Assembly: GCA_051201605.1 (NCBI GenBank)
Contig: CP179201.1
Span: 186,001-250,000, forward strand
Reading direction: 5' to 3'
DNA length: 64,000 nucleotides
From: CABZJG01 sp902512685
GTDB taxonomy: Bacteria > Pseudomonadota > Alphaproteobacteria > Rhodobacterales > Rhodobacteraceae
Under the pieces are notes generated by a model. It was not told the DNA's origin. It saw nothing but the letters and a program-made list of their open reading frames with translations, and made no database searches. This document shows positions 62,453 through 64,000 of the stretch, one piece after another. Within the stretch, counting starts at the first letter, position 1, and each line of letters starts with the position of its first letter. A program made the translations under genes and the position numbers.

Positions 62453-63142
62453 TTAGCCGATGCTTGATAATATATCGCGCGCCGCGTATGCAGGGTTGCT
62501 GGCGCGGGTGATCGGGCGGCCCACGACGATATGATCTGCACCGGCCGCAATAGCATCTGCAGGGGTTTTGACGCGCTTTTGATCGCCTAGGTCTGCCCCC
62601 AGCGGGCGAACGCCCGGCGTGACCACCAATTTACCTTCACTGCTTGGCAAACTGCGGATATGTGCCACTTCATGCGGCGATGCGATAACCCCATCCGCCC
62701 CGGCCTCAAACGCGCGCTCGGCCCTTTCGATAACAAGGTCTTCTATCGCGCCAGATTTTATCAAACACCCGTCAAGGTCGGTGCGATCAAGCGAGGTTAA
62801 AATGGTGACGGCAAGAATTTTTAGATCTTTGCCGCCTGCGCCCTCTTTGGCAGCGGCCACAACCTGCGGATCGCCATGCACGGTTAGAAAGTCCAGATCA
62901 AATTGGGCCAATCCGCGTACGGCGTTCTCGACCGTTGCCCCGATGTCAAACAATTTCATATCAAGAAAAATGCGTTTGCCATGCTCGTGCTTAAGCTCAT
63001 TGGCAAGCCCCAATCCGCCCCCAGTGAGCATCCCAAGCCCGATTTTATAAAAGCTTACAGCATCCCCCAGCTTTTGGGTAAGGTTGAGCGCGCTCACCGC
63101 ATCGGGAACATCTAGCGCTACAATCAGCCGGTCATCGTTCAT
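62453..63142 (-). CDS. pyrF: Orotidine 5'-phosphate decarboxylase
   Basis: A 229-residue TIM-barrel enzyme catalysing the last step of UMP synthesis. The catalytic D-K-D tetrad is in IFLDMKLFDIGATVENAV (about residues 55-72). VTPGVRPLG and ADHIVVGRPITRASNP bind the phosphate. It is convergent with the EamA gene. It is biosynthetic, in contrast to the pyrimidine-degrading island at 19-29 kb. Confidence 0.97.
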   Translation of the reverse strand: MNDDRLIVALDVPDAVSALNLTQKLGDAVSFYKIGLGMLTGGGLGLANELKHEHGKRIFLDMKLFDIGATVENAVRGLAQFDLDFLTVHGDPQVVAAAKEGAGGKDLKILAVTILTSLDRTDLDGCLIKSGAIEDLVIERAERAFEAGADGVIASPHEVAHIRSLPSSEGKLVVTPGVRPLGADLGDQKRVKTPADAIAAGADHIVVGRPITRASNPAYAARDILSSIG

Positions 63143-63196
63143 CTGCCCTGCCTTCTATTTAATCAGAGGCGATATATGCAGTGAAGTAAAGCCGCG

Positions 63197-63466
63197 TCAA
63201 GCAACAAGCGCGTCTTCGAATGCGATGAGTTCCTTATTAAAGAAAACTTTCTCGATGCCGCTTGAAATTTCTGGAAGTTTTGCCAATTGCCGTTTGGCAT
63301 CCCTTAGCAGCTCAACTGCAATTTGTGCATCCCCTTTGGTATGTGGGCTTTTCTTACACTGCAATTGAATTATGGCCTCATTGGTGTGCATGCGCAAAAC
63401 AAAGGTGTTCAAGGTGTTGTCACCTTCAAAATCTGCTGGATAGTACTCGACATTGCGGATTTCCAT
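63197..63466 (-). CDS. Conserved small protein of unknown function
   Basis: An 89-residue soluble protein with no motif I recognise. It starts MEIRNVEYYPADFEGDNTL, has a mixed alpha/beta look with TFVLRMHTNEAIIQLQCKK as probable paired strands, then a charged helix (IAVELLRDAKRQLAKLPE). AAGGAAAAGG before the ATG and normal codon use argue for a real gene. It is 54 bp upstream of pyrF on the same strand and divergent from clpB. Confidence 0.65.
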   Translation of the reverse strand: MEIRNVEYYPADFEGDNTLNTFVLRMHTNEAIIQLQCKKSPHTKGDAQIAVELLRDAKRQLAKLPEISSGIEKVFFNKELIAFEDALVA

Positions 63467-63614
63467 GGCCTTTTCCTTCCCTAAAACCTCTTGCCTTTAA
63501 AGAGTGAAATTTCTTCATGGCATAAAAATGTTCTAATTCGATCTTCTTTCGCCCATTTTAAAGGCACTCTGCCGCATCTTCTAACGCCGCAATATTTCAA
63601 AGTGCTGCTACTGC

Positions 63615-63643
63615 CTTGACCGATCGCAGAGCAATTCCCATAT
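63615..63643 (+). promoter_or_regulatory. Heat-shock-type promoter of clpB
   Basis: CTTGAC (63615-63620) and TCCCATAT (63636-63643) match the RpoH pattern CTTGAAA-N11-16-CCCCATnT with one mismatch in the -10 element. The clpB ATG lies about 80 bp downstream. Read as sigma70 it gives TTGACC-17-CATATC, also acceptable. Confidence 0.55.
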
Positions 63644-63725
63644 CAATTATCACAAGGCCCTGAAAATGCGTGCTGTTGATCGGGCGCAAAAAGCAATTGG
63701 GCGCTTATATTAAAAGGAGATAACC

Positions 63726-64000
63726 ATGGACTTAAGCAAGTTCACGGAGCGCGCGCGCGGGTTTGTGCAAAATGCCCAAAGCATTGCGGTGCGAGAAGAT
63801 CATCAAAGATTAGAGCCATTGCATCTTTTAAAGGCCTTGGTGGATGATAGCGAAGGTTTTGCCGCAAATTTAATCGCCAGTTCTGGCGGTGACGCAGCGC
63901 AGCTTGCCGAACTGGTGGATCAAGCCTTTTCAAAACTTCCAAAAGTCTCGGGTGGATCACACCAGATGATTTTGGAGACCAGCACTGCAAAAGTGCTGAG
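63726..64000 (+). CDS. clpB: ClpB disaggregase, 5' part
   Basis: The first 91 codons of the AAA+ protein disaggregase run off the window end. The N-terminus DLSKFTERARGFVQNAQSIA and EPLHLLKALVDDSEGFAANLI is the Clp-N repeat domain that binds substrates; the two ATPase modules lie beyond the window. AAAAGGAGA lies immediately upstream of the ATG. ClpB works with DnaK in resolubilising aggregates, consistent with the heat-shock-like promoter. Confidence 0.93.
   Translation, partial: MDLSKFTERARGFVQNAQSIAVREDHQRLEPLHLLKALVDDSEGFAANLIASSGGDAAQLAELVDQAFSKLPKVSGGSHQMILETSTAKVL

Overview
The window looks like chromosomal DNA of a marine Rhodobacteraceae (Roseobacter group) alphaproteobacterium. The evidence is the RegA/PrrA-type regulator with an essentially family-identical C-terminal helix, a 318-residue Mcl1-type malyl-CoA lyase, a lptC-lptA-lptB-hpf-ptsN block without rpoN, a FYDLN-acid protein next to tRNA-Ala(GGC), and generally intermediate base composition. 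A Planktomarina/RCA-like lineage is a guess from base composition and gene content only. No rRNA, CRISPR array, prophage or intact insertion sequence was seen.

Layout. 0-4.5 kb: regA, a GFA-fold protein, a GNAT/HD pair (-), ahcY, then a terminator-bearing RNA region. 4.5-11.7 kb (-): an eight-gene acyl-CoA/short-chain catabolic operon (acyl-CoA synthetase, SDR, MaoC, nitronate monooxygenase, histidine phosphatase, APH-like kinase, PaaI thioesterase, CurA-type reductase). 11.9-15.8 kb: rnd and the LPS-transport/ribosome-hibernation/PTS block. 16-18.7 kb: an MBL hydrolase and two EamA transporters. 18.8-29.5 kb: a complete reductive pyrimidine catabolic island (preT, preA, two RutR-like TetR regulators, beta-ureidopropionase, dihydropyrimidinase, and an ABC importer). 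It carries RutR-like palindromes at both divergent promoters and ends in a strong terminator.

29.5-47.6 kb is a sugar island arranged around a LacI regulator. The left arm (-) holds lacI, a frameshifted sugar-phosphate isomerase, a Gfo/Idh/MocA oxidoreductase and a twice-frameshifted MFS gene. The right arm (+) starts behind a perfect 17-bp inverted repeat and encodes a CUT1 ABC importer, a GH2 beta-mannosidase, a D-lyxose/D-mannose isomerase, a second isomerase/oxidoreductase pair, a GH43 glycosidase, a PhyH dioxygenase and a GH4 glycosidase. Inferred role: uptake and intracellular cleavage of beta-mannoside/xyloside oligosaccharides, with redox chemistry on an unidentified sugar.

47.6-52.4 kb (-): gcvT-gcvH-gcvP behind a clear promoter and tandem glycine riboswitch. 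53-56 kb (-): dgcN-dgcA-D-amino acid transaminase, matching the N-acetyl-D-glutamate route of D-glutamate catabolism. 56.3-60.4 kb: mcl1, accA, a GntR regulator, a YgjP-like metallopeptidase, the FYDLN-acid gene and tRNA-Ala. 60.4-61.5 kb is gene-poor, with a fragment of an AraC-type regulator. The window ends with an EamA transporter, pyrF, a conserved unknown gene and the 5' end of clpB behind a heat-shock-like promoter.
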